From assembly GCA_963754135.1 (NCBI GenBank), contig CAVWEY010000002.1:1178001-1242000 (forward strand): a stretch of 64,000 nt of DNA. Direction: 5' to 3'. Each line of letters starts with the position of its first letter. Positions within the stretch are counted from its first letter, which is position 1. The translations under genes were made by a program, and so were the position numbers. The DNA comes from JAJFUI01 sp963754135 (GTDB lineage: Bacteria > Planctomycetota > Planctomycetia > Pirellulales > Thermoguttaceae). Shown in pieces: positions 9,450-18,942 of this stretch. Under the pieces are notes generated by a model, which made no database searches, had not been told where the DNA came from, and was given only the letters and a program-made list of their open reading frames with translations.

Positions 9450-11060
9450 CTACTTTACTACGTCATAGCCGATTGGGCCGATGAGTCCAGGCGGGCCACT
9501 CCGCGAGCCAGCCGGCGAAGCGGCTTCTGCCGGCCCGGACGGATTGTAGCGGTTGTAGGGGCCCGCAGCGGCCGGCGGCGGGGCCGGAATCTGCTCGCCC
9601 GGGCCGGGCATCATGCCGTCCGGGGGCGGGCCGCCCGAACCGTCGCCGCCCGGCCCGCCGGTAGGGCAGCAGTTCGGCACCTCCAGATGGCCCTTCATGA
9701 ACAACTCCCAGTCGCTGGGACTGGTCGTTTGCGTGCCGGGGCCACAAGGGGGCACTTCGCTGGCGTCCATGGCCTCAACCAACTCCGGCGTGACCATGAT
9801 CAACAACTCGACCTCGTTCTGTTGCTCTTTGACGTGGCGGAACGGCACCCCCAAGTACGGCACCTCGCTGATCCAGGGCAAGCCCCCGTTCTCAGCTTCG
9901 ATCTCGGTCTGCACCAATCCGGCAATGGCCAGCGTCTGTCCGGCCCCCATTTCCACGGTTGTGTGGACGTCGCGAGACTTAATGCCCGGCACCGTCGTTC
10001 CCTGGATGGTGGTGCTGGTGGCGTAATCCAGTTCACTCACGACGGGATTTACGTCGAGTCGAATCCTTCCGTTGCCAAGCACGACGGCAACAAATTTGAT
10101 CTGCGTGCCGTACGGCTGCCAACTGATCGAGAGCGTGCCCAGGCTTTGCGGCGTTGGCACCGGGATTAGCCCGCCTTCGTTGAACGACGCCTTTTCGCCG
10201 TTGATCGCCACCAGCGTTGGCTCGGCCATGATCTTCATCAGGTCGTCTTGCCGCAGCGCATCAAGAACGCCGAAGAACGCGCTGGTTCCATTGGCGACGC
10301 CAAACGAGAAAGTACCGCCGGTAGTGGCGTTAGCGACGCCGCTGGAGACGATAGGTGACCACGGCATGCCCGGGGTTGCGGGGGTGCTGTCGAAGGCGTT
10401 TGACAACAGGCCGGCAGGGCCGGAGGTGACAACGTTGAGGCCCGTGATTTTTGAGAAATCGAATCCCAGCCGCCGCAACTTGGTCCGCGAGACTTCCATC
10501 ACTTTGGTGTGCAGCAGCACTTGCTGGCAGCCGCCGACCTTCAGGTTGTTGATCACTTTGGGATAGAACTCCTCGGCGATACGGATGATCCGCGCGACCT
10601 CCTCCGGCTGGCCGACGAAGCCGGAGATCAACACGGAACTGGCCACGGGCACGATCTTCAGCGGGGCGTGCGGAAACGTCGACCGCAACACCAATTCGAG
10701 TTCCTTGGCGTCGCCGTGAACGATCACGTCGACCGTGAAGAGTTTCTTGTCCTCGTCCCAGATGTTCAGTTGCGTCACTCCGGTGGCCTTCGCCGAAACT
10801 TGAACCTGGTTGGGCGACAAGGGAGTTATTTCGAGGATGTCCGCCTTGTCCACGTGAAACTGGGCGATCTTCCGTTCCACCGTGAGGATGCGGCTGCTGT
10901 GGACGGTCATCTCCAGCCGGTCGCTGGCGTACTGGACCTTGTAGAGGACTGACGGCTGGGCCGGCAGACCGGGGGACTGCTGCTGGCCGGGAAGCGCCAG
11001 CGGGAACGACCATAACATCGCCAGTGGCCCGGCCAGCCGCATGAGAGATCGAATGCACAT
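9450..11060 (-). CDS. rcpA: RcpA/CpaC, Tad pilus outer-membrane secretin
   Basis: A 536-residue secretin that forms the outer-membrane pore of the Tad pilus. After a signal peptide (start chosen at the ATG at 11060) come the pilus-assembly N-terminal domain (LTVERKIAQFHVDKADILEI), a BON-like region (LVLRSTFPHAPLKIVPVASS), then the secretin domain with MEVSRTKLRRLGFDF, VAINGEKASFNEGG and the closing GQTLAIAGLVQTE and GVPFRHVKEQQNEVELLIMV segments. The C-terminal 90 residues are Pro/Gly-rich and vary between species. It sits between cpaB and tadZ, as in other Tad loci. Confidence 0.92.
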   Translation of the reverse strand: MCIRSLMRLAGPLAMLWSFPLALPGQQQSPGLPAQPSVLYKVQYASDRLEMTVHSSRILTVERKIAQFHVDKADILEITPLSPNQVQVSAKATGVTQLNIWDEDKKLFTVDVIVHGDAKELELVLRSTFPHAPLKIVPVASSVLISGFVGQPEEVARIIRIAEEFYPKVINNLKVGGCQQVLLHTKVMEVSRTKLRRLGFDFSKITGLNVVTSGPAGLLSNAFDSTPATPGMPWSPIVSSGVANATTGGTFSFGVANGTSAFFGVLDALRQDDLMKIMAEPTLVAINGEKASFNEGGLIPVPTPQSLGTLSISWQPYGTQIKFVAVVLGNGRIRLDVNPVVSELDYATSTTIQGTTVPGIKSRDVHTTVEMGAGQTLAIAGLVQTEIEAENGGLPWISEVPYLGVPFRHVKEQQNEVELLIMVTPELVEAMDASEVPPCGPGTQTTSPSDWELFMKGHLEVPNCCPTGGPGGDGSGGPPPDGMMPGPGEQIPAPPPAAAGPYNRYNPSGPAEAASPAGSRSGPPGLIGPIGYDVVK

Positions 11061-11129
11061 CCTTGTGTTCCTTGCCGTCAAGTCCAGGCGTTGCCGCCCG
11101 GAACGAGGTCGTCCTTGATCCGGCGATTT

Positions 11130-11165
11130 CAAATTGAAAATTGCAAATTTGCAATTTTCAATTTG
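11130..11165. repeat. 36-bp perfect AT-rich palindrome between cpaB and rcpA
   Basis: Every base of the left half (from 11130) pairs with the right half (to 11165), centred between 11147 and 11148 on TTGCAAATTTGCAA. It is very AT-rich in an otherwise GC-rich locus and begins 4 bases beyond the cpaB stop. It could form a hairpin that attenuates transcription or protects mRNA between the two genes, or bind a dimeric regulator. It lacks the T-run of an intrinsic terminator. Confidence 0.85.
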
Positions 11166-11168
11166 CAA

Positions 11169-12261
11169 TCACGCCTTGCCTGCCTTATCCTTCGGTTTCG
11201 GCTCCGGCTTGGACTGCGGTGGTGGGGCGGGCGGATCGGCGCCCGGCGGTTCGGCCTTGGCCTCTGGTCCGCCGCCCGCGCTGCCCGCAGCCATTATCTT
11301 CCACCCACTCGACGGCGAGCCATTGCCGGCCGTCCCTTCCTCCGCCTCGAACTGCACGTCCTCGACCGTCCCCGGCTTCAGCACCCGCATCGTCCATGTC
11401 GCCCGCGCCTTGGGCGCCGCCGCGGCATCGGCCGCCGGCTTGGTCTTCATCGAGTTCAGGAAATCGACAAATCCTTTGTCTTTGGTTTCGTGCGGGTCCG
11501 CCGGGCCCTCCTTCTCCGGCTCGCCCTTCGACACCACGCCAAACAAATCGCTCGGTTTGGCCTGGGCGTTGGGCGATTGCTTCTCCTCCTCAATGCCCCG
11601 CATCATCAGTTGGACATTGCCGAGCTGGCTGGCCAGCATCACCTTTGCCGCCTGCTCCGGCGTAACCAGCAGGGAGATGGTCTTGGCGATGATCGACTTG
11701 CTGCCGTCTTTTTGGCTCTCCAGCCCGAACACGTCGTTGACGGCAAAGACCTTGATGTCCTGAAGGAACGTCCGGGTAACCGTTTCGGGGACGTCGTGCG
11801 TAAGGTCCTTGACCAAGTGAACCATCACGTCGACGCGGTCGCCGGGCAGGATCAGGCTGCCCCCGCCGCTCACCAGGTCGACTTTCACGGTGACCACGCG
11901 ATAGCCCTTGGGGACCTGGGCGGCTGGCCCCTTGATCGCGGTCCCCTTTGCCCAGCAGCTTGTTCTCCAGGATCGGCTCGCCGGCGTAGAGTTTGGTCCG
12001 GGCGCGGCGGCCCTCAATGTCTTCGATCTTCGAGATCGTCCCCGGCGGGGCTTTGTCCTTCGGCCACTGCTCCTCCTTTACCAACTGGGACGAGAGCGAC
12101 TCGCCCAGTCCGATGTCGGCCAAGGCCAAGAAGACGGGCACGGTTTCTCCCGGCGATCCGGTCTGTCCGTCCCGTCGCGTCATCCATTGGTGGATGCCGA
12201 TGGACGCCACCAGGCCGCAGCCGAGCGCCAACATCAACAGGGCAAACGATTTGGGTCGCAT
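11169..12261 (-). CDS. cpaB: CpaB/RcpC-like Tad pilus assembly protein, frameshifted near 11947
   Basis: Tad pilus periplasmic assembly protein with an N-terminal membrane anchor (FALLMLALGCGLVASIGIHQ), an SAF-like domain (VFLALADIGLGESLS ... YAGEPILENKLL) and the RcpC domain (YRVVTVKVDLVSGGGSLILPGDRVDVMV split across the two frames). A run of four G where three are expected near 11947 moves the frame by one. The second half continues uninterrupted to a stop at 11169. Repaired length is about 363 residues. The last ~100 residues are Pro/Ala/Lys-rich. It follows tadE by four bases. Confidence 0.88.
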
Positions 12262-12265
12262 GGGT

Positions 12266-12724
12266 CTACTGTACCGTCTCCCGACGCATGACCGTAGTGG
12301 CCGTCAGTTGCGTGGTCTTGGCAAGGAACATGGGCGATGGAAGCCAACTAACGCTGGTAAACGGAATCGTGACTGTTACGGTTACCGGCTGGCCATACCC
12401 CGCCGTGGTAGGCTCCGAGGGATTGATTGTCACAGTTGCTCCTGAAATCCCGGCGTTGGCCAAGTAGGTGGTCACAGTGCTGTTGACACTGCTGGCAGTC
12501 GGGGTTGGCGAGTCCAACACCGCCAGTCGGGCCCCTTCCCGCGAGGCGTTGGTCAGAATCTCCTGGACCATGATCGCGCGTCCGAACTCGATGATCCCGA
12601 ACACCAGCAAGAAGAATATGGGCGCAACGACGGCGAACTCCAACAGAGCCGCGCCTCGTCGCTTTCTTCGGCACGTCCGGCAAGGCCGCTCTAGCTTATA
12701 TCCAGGTAATCTGGGCAAACTCAT
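12266..12724 (-). CDS. tadE: TadE-like minor pseudopilin
   Basis: A 152-residue protein with a charged N-terminus (RRKRRGAALLEFAVVAPIFF) followed by a membrane helix containing the TadE hallmark E in LLEFAVV and GIIEFGRA. TadE-type pseudopilins are processed by the prepilin peptidase and join the Tad pilus. The ATG overlaps the stop of the prepilin peptidase gene (ATGA), and the next gene, cpaB, begins four bases after this stop. The C-terminal part is a small β-rich domain. Confidence 0.9.
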   Translation of the reverse strand: MSLPRLPGYKLERPCRTCRRKRRGAALLEFAVVAPIFFLLVFGIIEFGRAIMVQEILTNASREGARLAVLDSPTPTASSVNSTVTTYLANAGISGATVTINPSEPTTAGYGQPVTVTVTIPFTSVSWLPSPMFLAKTTQLTATTVMRRETVQ

Positions 12725-13287
12725 GGCAACATCCCCATCCAGAGAAAATAGGCAATTGACCCAATCGCAATCGGAATTCCGTAGGGCAGCAGCAGCATGG
12801 TGCTCTTGCGCCCGGCGGCCGTCTCTGCCAAGGCGGTCGGATCGCGGACCACGAGAATCTCTTGGGTGATGTTCCAAAACTGGGCGAGATGGTGACGCCA
12901 GTTGCGTCGCCAGAGGACCATGGCCAGTGCGAGGGCCCCGCCCACGATCGCCGAAACACAAAACGCATAGAGGGTATCCGTGCCCCCGACCCAGGCGCCG
13001 ACGCCGGCCAGCAGTTTCACGTCGCCGGCGCCCATGCCGCCGATGGCATAAGCGGGCAGCAAGAGCGCCAGGCCGACGATGGTTCCCAGCAGGCTCCAGC
13101 CCAGCCCTTCCCAGCCGAAGCAGGCGGCGCCGTAGACCCAACCGCCCATCACCAATGGAAAGGTGATCCAATTCGGCACCCTCAATTTCCAGCCGTCGAT
13201 GGCCGCCGCCAATACGAGCACCGTGCTGAGGAGCCAAATGGGCCAGTTGTGGGCAATCGAAGGAAGGACGTGGTCGAAGATGGACAT
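12721..13287 (-). CDS. tadV: TadV/CpaA-type A24 prepilin peptidase
   Basis: A 188-residue aspartic prepilin peptidase that would cleave Flp and TadE leader peptides at the inner membrane. The first catalytic Asp is in AAAIDGWKLRVPN and the second in the GxGD motif GGMGAGDVKLLAG. Hydrophobic segments alternate through the protein. The methyltransferase domain of long PilD-type peptidases is absent, as is usual for TadV. I took the ATG at 13287, because upstream codons run through a hairpin repeat. The stop overlaps the tadE start. Confidence 0.92.
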   Translation of the reverse strand: MSIFDHVLPSIAHNWPIWLLSTVLVLAAAIDGWKLRVPNWITFPLVMGGWVYGAACFGWEGLGWSLLGTIVGLALLLPAYAIGGMGAGDVKLLAGVGAWVGGTDTLYAFCVSAIVGGALALAMVLWRRNWRHHLAQFWNITQEILVVRDPTALAETAAGRKSTMLLLPYGIPIAIGSIAYFLWMGMLP

Positions 13288-13317
13288 CACGGTTTTCTCC
13301 GTGTGACGGCTCTCTTT

Positions 13318-13348
13318 CCTGGTTCCCACGCGGAGCGTGGGAACCAGG
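13318..13348. repeat. Hairpin repeat, 14-bp stem, 3-base loop
   Basis: CCTGGTTCCCACGC pairs with GCGTGGGAACCAGG around the loop GGA. It sits just upstream of tadV. It resembles the other short palindromic elements in this window but is single, not paired, and has no GTAG head. Confidence 0.8.
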
Positions 13349-13379
13349 TGCATCCACAGTTTTCAGTTTGCAGTCTTTC

Positions 13380-13490
13380 TCACGCTTGCCCGCCCACCAT
13401 GACGCCAAGTGCGATTCCAGCGATGGTGACGAAGTACACGACGAACTGCACGGCGCTCTCGGCGAGTTCCGCGGGAATCAGAGGGCACAT
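13380..13490 (-). CDS. 36-residue single-span membrane peptide in the Tad locus
   Basis: A short frame on the Tad strand starting at ATG 13490: MCPLIPAELAESA, then one hydrophobic helix (VVYFVTIAGIALGVMVGG). It lies between flp and tadV and points the same way. The length, helix and a Glu ahead of the hydrophobic stretch recall a degenerate or miniature Flp-type pilin, but no GxxxxE(Y) processing motif is visible. It might be a small accessory membrane peptide. No homologue is recognised, so the call rests on position and composition. Confidence 0.4.
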   Translation of the reverse strand: MCPLIPAELAESAVQFVVYFVTIAGIALGVMVGGQA

Positions 13491-13603
13491 GGTTAACCTC
13501 GTCTTGCTAACGGCCGACGCCACATCGGCTTTGGACTGCCGCAAGCCGCCATGTCGGCAACTGCCAAAACTCTTGCAGCGGACTCCCGCATGAATTCTAG
13601 CTC

Positions 13604-13647
13604 AAAAAAACGACCCCTCGGCGCCAAACTTCTTGGCACCGAGGGGG
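13604..13647 (-). terminator. Intrinsic terminator downstream of flp
   Basis: Read on the minus strand, CCCCTCGGTGCCAAG pairs with the matching arm ending in CCGAGGGG, and seven T follow immediately. It lies 35 bases beyond the flp stop. This would let flp be transcribed at a high level separately from the assembly genes, as is common for major pilins. Confidence 0.85.
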
Positions 13648-13682
13648 TTCTTGCGGTTTGAGCGGGTTCCATCCGGCCGCCT

Positions 13683-13865
13683 TTACGTGCTGGCCCCCAA
13701 CGAATTGGCCGTGCTTTGGAACACGGCCTTGGCGTTGGTGCCAATCGCCGTGACCGCAGTCAGGCACACGATGACGATCAGGGCCAGCATCACCGCGTAT
13801 TCGACGGCGGTGGGGCCATCCTCACAGACGAGGAAACGTTGCACTTTCTGAGCGAGCGACTTCAT
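13683..13865 (-). CDS. flp: Flp type IVb major pilin
   Basis: A 60-residue prepilin. A short basic leader (MKSLAQKVQRFLVCEDG) ends in the glycine at the cleavage site. It is followed by PTAVEYAVMLALIVIVCLTA, with the Glu-Tyr pair of the Flp motif (G/xxxxEY) heading the hydrophobic assembly helix. The mature pilin would be about 43 residues. It is the promoter-proximal gene of the Tad locus and has its own terminator. The ATG at 13865 is preceded by AGGAATACC. Confidence 0.95.
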   Translation of the reverse strand: MKSLAQKVQRFLVCEDGPTAVEYAVMLALIVIVCLTAVTAIGTNAKAVFQSTANSLGAST

Positions 13866-14336
13866 TGGTATTCCTCCATTCCAGCTCGGATCCCCTGCGG
13901 AAACCAGCCGGAATAACAAACCATTTCGGGTTCCCTCAAGCGGAACGTCGGCTGCTGAAGACCGGCGCCGGCCTGCTATCCGCCCTCCGGATCCCAAGTC
14001 TAGTAAAACCAAAACCGCTGCCTCGCCATGTTGCCATGGTCGAGGATCAGAGGTTACAGGCCAAGGAAACGCGGCAGCCCCGCCGGTCGGACAAGCTCAC
14101 GTAAACGTACATCCGGCAGAAAATGCTCCCGCACGGGCCGCCTTGCGGCTGGGCCTTTCAGGCGGCCGCGACGGCGTCCCATTCCACTATGAAGCCTAGG
14201 TCGGATTTCCGGTTTGTCAAACCGGGGATTCTGGGAAATCGCGTCAGACTAGGGGGGTTAAATCAAGATTCGCTGCGAAGCCATCCGACTAGAAGCTACG
14301 TCACGTACCGCGCTGCCCCACCATTAGGGACCAAGA
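13866..14336. other. Intergenic region between divergent flp and the cyclase-like gene
   Basis: No convincing gene in 471 bases. It must hold the flp promoter (minus strand) and that of the plus-strand gene. A small palindrome, CCGGTTTGTCAAACCGG, lies at 14209-14225 and could be an operator or a lone repeat hairpin. I see no clear -35/-10 pair. Confidence 0.6.
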
Positions 14337-15213
14337 ATGACTTGGCTTGCCGATGCGGTCCAGTTCCTTCTGGCACACCAGGTGTGCGGATACCAGCAAA
14401 AGGCGCTGCCGGCTGTCGAGCCGACCGCGCTGGCGGCGTTAGCGCTCTTGGCTACCGGCCCTGGCGGCCAGGCGACGCCCGCGCTCGACTGGCTTGCCAC
14501 GGCGCAGTCGGCCGACGGCAGCCTGGGAATCGACGCCGGCACACGTCACCCCTGCTGGCCGACGGGTTGGGCAATCCTGGCCTGGAACAGCGGCGCAAAG
14601 GACGTCCGCCGCTAAGGCCGTGTGGTCCGCCGCCGCCCAACGGGCCGCCGGCTGGCTGTTGACTGTCCGCGGCCTGCCCATCGAGCCGTCGGATATCATG
14701 GAGGAAGGACGCCCGGTGTACGGTCACGACACCATGTTGCAAGGCTGGCCTTGGGTCGAGGGGACGCACTCTTGGGTTGAGCCGACGGCGATCAATCTCC
14801 TGGCCCTGCGGAGTGCGGGGCGGGCCGGTCATCCGCACTGCCGCGAGGCCGTGAAGTTGCTCCTGGACCGTCGACTGCCCGCGGGTGGCTGGAACTTCGG
14901 CAACACAACGGTGTTCGGGCACGTGCTCCGCCCACAGGTGCAGCCCACCGGTCTGGCGCTGGCCGCGCTCGCAGGCGAAGCGGACGTCCTCCCCAAGGTG
15001 CAACGTTCGCTCGATTTTCTGTCGCAATCGCTCTCCCGGCGTACCACGGCCGCCTCGCTTAGTTATGCGCTGATGGGACTTACCGGGCACGGGTTGTGGC
15101 CGCCGCAGGCGGACGACTGGCTTCGCTCGGCGTCCCAGAAGACGCTCCGTCACGGTGGCTCGCCGTACCACCTGGCGCTGTTGATTCTGGCGGCGAAACG
15201 CCAGATTTACTGA
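14337..15213 (+). CDS. Terpene cyclase/prenyltransferase-repeat protein, frameshifted near 14600
   Basis: About 291 residues once repaired, made of α/α-barrel repeats of the squalene-hopene-cyclase/prenyltransferase superfamily (AVQFLLAHQ, LDWLATAQSADGSLG, QSLDFLSQ-like segments with recurring DGSLG/GGWNFGN motifs). The first frame runs into a TAA near 14612 and the sequence continues one base on (AVWSAAAQRAAGWLL...), so one extra base lies near 14600. It is too short for a full cyclase and lacks a DxDD acid motif, so it is probably a single-barrel protein of unknown substrate. It is followed after 2 bases by a DUF362 gene. Confidence 0.75.
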
Positions 15214-15215
15214 GT

Positions 15216-16226
15216 ATGGTTCCAAATCCTACCAACGAACCGTGTCACGTCGAACTTAGCCGGCGCCGTCTGTTGTTAGGAGCAGGCGGGGTGGCTGCGG
15301 CGGCGCTCGGCTACCCGCTGCTGCGGCGGTTCTTCTCCGCCAAAGCGCCCGTGTTTCTCGCCCGGAATCAACGCTACGACGGCCCGCTGGCCGACACCAT
15401 TGCCGCCGGGCTCGTCGCGGTGGGGTTCGACGAGCGGTGGGTTCGCGGGCGGAAGGTGCTGTTGAAGCCGAACCTTGTCGAGCCGGCGGCTGCCGCGCCG
15501 CAGATCATCACCCATCCGAGCGTGGTTGTGGCCGCGGCCGAGGTGTTCCGCCGCTGGGGCGCCGAAGTGGTGGTCGGCGAGGCCCCCGGCAACGTCCGCG
15601 ACACCGAGATGGCCCTGGTCGAGTCCGGCATGAGCGAGGCCCTCCGTGGCGAGAAGCTGCCGTTCTTGGACCTCAACTACGACGAGTTCCGGCAGGTGCC
15701 GAACGCCGGGGGATGCAGCGCGCTGGGGCATTTCACGTTTCCCACCGCGGTGATGGAGGCCGATTTGATTGTCTCGATGCCGAAGCTCAAGACGCACCAT
15801 TGGATCGGCCTGACGGCGTCGATGAAGAATCTCTACGGCGTTCTGCCGGGGCTCGTCTACGGCTGGCCGAAGAACGTGCTGCACTACGCCGGCATCCCGG
15901 AGACGGTCGTCGACATCAACGCCTCGCTCCCACGGCGGATGGCCATCGTCGACGGCATTGTTTGCATGGAGGGGGACGGCCCGATTCTCGGCAGCCCCAA
16001 GCCCCTGGGCCTGCTGGCCATCGGACTGAATCTTCCTGCCGTGGACGCCACGCTGGCCCGCTTGATGGGCTTCGATCCCCGCAAAGTTCCCTATCTGGCG
16101 CTGGCTGACGGCCGGCTGGGGCCGATCTCCGATTGGTCGATCGTCCAGCGCGGCGAGCGCTGGCAAGAACTCGTCAACCCCTTCTCGATCATCGACCTGC
16201 CGCACTTGCGGCAAATGCGGCAATAG
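15216..16226 (+). CDS. Tat-exported DUF362 domain protein
   Basis: A 336-residue DUF362 protein. The N-terminus carries a twin-arginine-type signal (SRRRLLLGAGGVAAAALGYP). The body shows the family's LLKPNLVEP strand, GEAPGN and SMPKLKTHHWIGLTASMKN. It lacks the ferredoxin-like Cys clusters that some DUF362 proteins carry. The function of the family is unknown; some members bind metal or FeS centres. The start at 15216 lies two bases after the cyclase-repeat gene, so the two are likely an operon. Confidence 0.88.
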   Translation: MVPNPTNEPCHVELSRRRLLLGAGGVAAAALGYPLLRRFFSAKAPVFLARNQRYDGPLADTIAAGLVAVGFDERWVRGRKVLLKPNLVEPAAAAPQIITHPSVVVAAAEVFRRWGAEVVVGEAPGNVRDTEMALVESGMSEALRGEKLPFLDLNYDEFRQVPNAGGCSALGHFTFPTAVMEADLIVSMPKLKTHHWIGLTASMKNLYGVLPGLVYGWPKNVLHYAGIPETVVDINASLPRRMAIVDGIVCMEGDGPILGSPKPLGLLAIGLNLPAVDATLARLMGFDPRKVPYLALADGRLGPISDWSIVQRGERWQELVNPFSIIDLPHLRQMRQ

Positions 16227-16323
16227 GCCGGGCGAGCCGGCAGTGGCGCCGGCCCAAAATGTATAGTATGGTTATATTGGGAGCTTCTCGTCACGATTGT
16301 CACCTCCTGCGGCGGGGTGAAAT

Positions 16324-16506
16324 ATGCATGCACAATGTCCCAATTGCCAGGCCTTGGTCGTGCAGACCAAGAACCGCGAGGGGCCGAACTTCTGCCCCCA
16401 CTGCCAAGTGCTGTTCCGCGTGCCCGAGCCGCCGAAGATGCCCCCTTGGATCCTCGGCGTGTTGACGGTCCTGGTTGCCAACTGGCAGATCATCTGCCGC
16501 CGGTAG
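16324..16506 (+). CDS. Small zinc-ribbon protein with a membrane helix
   Basis: Sixty residues: CPNC and CPHC pairs (residues 5-8 and 24-27) form a zinc ribbon, followed by a Pro-rich linker and one hydrophobic segment (WILGVLTVLVANWQII) ending in Arg-Arg. Such proteins are common and mostly unstudied in planctomycetes. The ATG at 16324 follows GCGGCGGGGTGAAAT. It could be a membrane-anchored sensor or chaperone, but no function can be assigned. Confidence 0.65.
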   Translation: MHAQCPNCQALVVQTKNREGPNFCPHCQVLFRVPEPPKMPPWILGVLTVLVANWQIICRR

Positions 16507-16545
16507 ACTGATAACCTATGCTTGGGGTGGGCAATCTCCCGGAAT

Positions 16546-16600
16546 GTAGTCCGCACACGCCGTGTGCGGACACGTCCGGCACACGGCGTGTGCCGGCTAC
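16546..16600. repeat. GTAG-flanked inverted hairpin pair, family TCCGCACACG
   Basis: Two hairpins head to head: GTAG+TCCGCACACGCCGTGTGCGG on the left and its near match ending in CTAC on the right. It lies 20 bases before the YfhO-like start. A single hairpin of the same family is at 23272-23292, upstream of the MMPL gene. Confidence 0.85.
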
Positions 16601-16620
16601 AACGGGTTGTGAGTCCGCCT

Positions 16621-18942
16621 ATGTCGGATCGCCTTTCGCAGATTACCGGACCGCCGGCGGAGGACGGCAGCCGCCAGTTGACGGCCTGGTCGCTGCTGGC
16701 GGGAGCGTTGCTGTTGGGCGTCCTGGCCGGGCCGTTCCTGGCCGGCCGCGTCTACACGGCCGACGACCTCGGCGCCTTTCATCTTCCGCTGCGGGCCTTC
16801 TACGCCGGGCAACTCGCCAAAGGCCAGCCCTATGACTGGATGCCGGGACTGTACTCCGGCTTCTATCTGACCGGCGAGGGTCAGGCCGGCGTCTACCACC
16901 CGCTGCACCAATTCCTCTACCGTTTCCTTCCGCTTCGCGCCGCCCTGGGCTGGGAATATCTGCTCTCCTATCCGCTGATGATGCTCGGCAGTTGGTTGTG
17001 GCTCGGGCGGCGGCTGGGGCGGGGCGAGGCGGCCGTGTTCGGCGGGCTGCTGTTCGCGTTCTCCAGCTTCAATCTGCTCCACTTCGTCCATCCGAACGCA
17101 GTGGCGATCGTCGCCCATATCCCCTGGCTGCTGTGGGCGATCAACGTCGTCTTGACCGATTCGCGGCAGCGAAGGGTCATGCTGGCCACTGCGGCCATCG
17201 CGCTGTTGACCGGCTCGCAACTGCTGCTGGGCTATCCACAGTACGTCTGGCTCTCGTTGCTGGCCGAGGTCTGCTACGCCGTCTTTCTGCTCTGGACGCA
17301 CAAGTACGCCGCGCGGACCGGTTGCCAGAGCCGCGCCACCTGCCAGGGCTGCGTCGGCTGCACCACGCAAACCTGGCCGCGGCTGGTGATCGCCAAGGGC
17401 ATCGGCCTGCTGCTGGGCGCCGTCCAATTGCTCCCCACCCTGGATGCCTGGCTCCAGAGCACGCGCAGCGCGGCCGGCGCAGTCCTTCGCCTCCTGGGGC
17501 TCGCTGCATCCCTTGAACCTGCTGCAACCGGTGGCGCCCTATTTGCTGGCCGGCCGCGTGGTCGAAGACAACACCCACGAGTTCGCCTTGTACGTGGGGG
17601 CCGTGCCGCTGGTGTTGACGGCGTGGCTGATCGCCCGCCACCACGAATTGGGCTCGCTGGGGCCACTGGTGCGGGCGGCGGCCGGCTTCGCCGTGGCCGC
17701 ACTGCTCTTGGCCCTGGGACAGTATGGACCGCTTTACCGGCTGATGAGTTGGCTGCCGGTGTTGCGGAGCTTCCGGCTCCCCTGCCGTTACCTGGTCCTC
17801 GTCCAGTTGGCGGCCGCCGTGCTGGCGGCGGTCGGAATGTTGCTGCTGATGCGCAAGCCGCTGGCGCCGGAGGCGGCGGAGCATGAAACCGCAGCCGCTG
17901 ACCGTCCATCCCCGCGTCTGGCGGAACCTGTGGCGCGATTTCAAGCCGGTCTGGTGCGTCGTCGGCTTGTCGGTGGCCGTGGCGCTGTTGGGCGTCGGAC
18001 TGCGCGACGAGCCCTACATCGCGCCGGTGGGGGCGGTGCTGGCCGGGCCGGCATTGATCGCCGCCGCCGCCCTCTTGCTGGTCGCCGCCGCGCGGGGATA
18101 CGCCCCGGCCCTGGTGGGACTGGTGCTGCTGGCCGCGGGCGACCTCGGCTGGTACGGCATGAGCTACGCCGTCTATCCCCAGAGCACCGCACTGGAAGAG
18201 TACATCGCCGCGGTGCGCACACCGCCCGGCGACCCGCACGGCCGGGTCATCGGCTCGTTGCTGCGGGCAGATGAGCCGGGCCTTCGCACCGGCGATCAGA
18301 TGACGCTCCGCGGCTGGCGCCGCGCCGACGGCTACGCCGGACTCGAGCCGCGGCGGCAACTCGACTATCGGCTCTTGCCCGCCTTGCGGGTGGCCGGCGT
18401 CCGCTGGGTGCAGCGCGACATGGCGACGGCCGACATCGCCGGTCTGAAGCCCTACAATGAGGATTGGGCGGAAGTGCCCGACCCGCTGCCCCGCGTGCGG
18501 CTGGTCGCGCGGTGCAAGCCAGAGCCTGGAGCCGGCCGCCGACATCGCCTCCATCTCTCCCGACACTACGGCGCTCAGCGAAGTGCCGCTCGCCTTGCCC
18601 GCCTCCCGGCCCGGCCGCGCCGCCTTGACCGCCGAGCGCCCCGGCCGGCTGGAGGTCGAGGTCGAGTGTCCCGCGACGCAGTTGCTCGTGGTGGCCGAGA
18701 GCTATCACCCCGGCTGGCGGGCCACCCTGGACGGCCGTCCCTGCGAAGTGTACCGCCTCAACGGCGATTTCCTCGGCTGCCTGGTGGAACCGGGCAAACA
18801 CTGGATAGTCCTCGATTTCCAGCCGGACAGCCTGTGGCGCGGCTGGCTCACTTCCTGGCTGGCAGTGGCAATGATATCCCTTTGTTTCCTGGGCTGGACG
18901 GGCGCCCCTCAGCCGGGACCGCTGGAGGTTGATCTGCGATGA
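16621..18942 (+). CDS. YfhO-like multi-spanning membrane protein, three frameshifts
   Basis: About 773 residues once repaired. The N-terminal two thirds are polytopic, with a large first periplasmic loop of glycosyltransferase-C type (YTADDLGAFHLPLR; GEGQAGVYHPLHQFLYR). The C-terminal third is a soluble domain ending in a last helix. This is the layout of YfhO-family proteins, which transfer or flip sugars onto cell-surface polymers. Single extra bases near 17465, 17880 and 18514 break the frame three times; all parts remain family-like. The stop overlaps the start of a DPM-type glycosyltransferase (ATGA), a pairing that fits supply of a lipid-linked sugar. Confidence 0.85.

Noticed and set aside
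14209..14225. Palindrome upstream of flp as a defined operator
   Set aside because: It is only a 7-bp stem in a repeat-rich genome with no second copy nearby, so regulator binding cannot be claimed.
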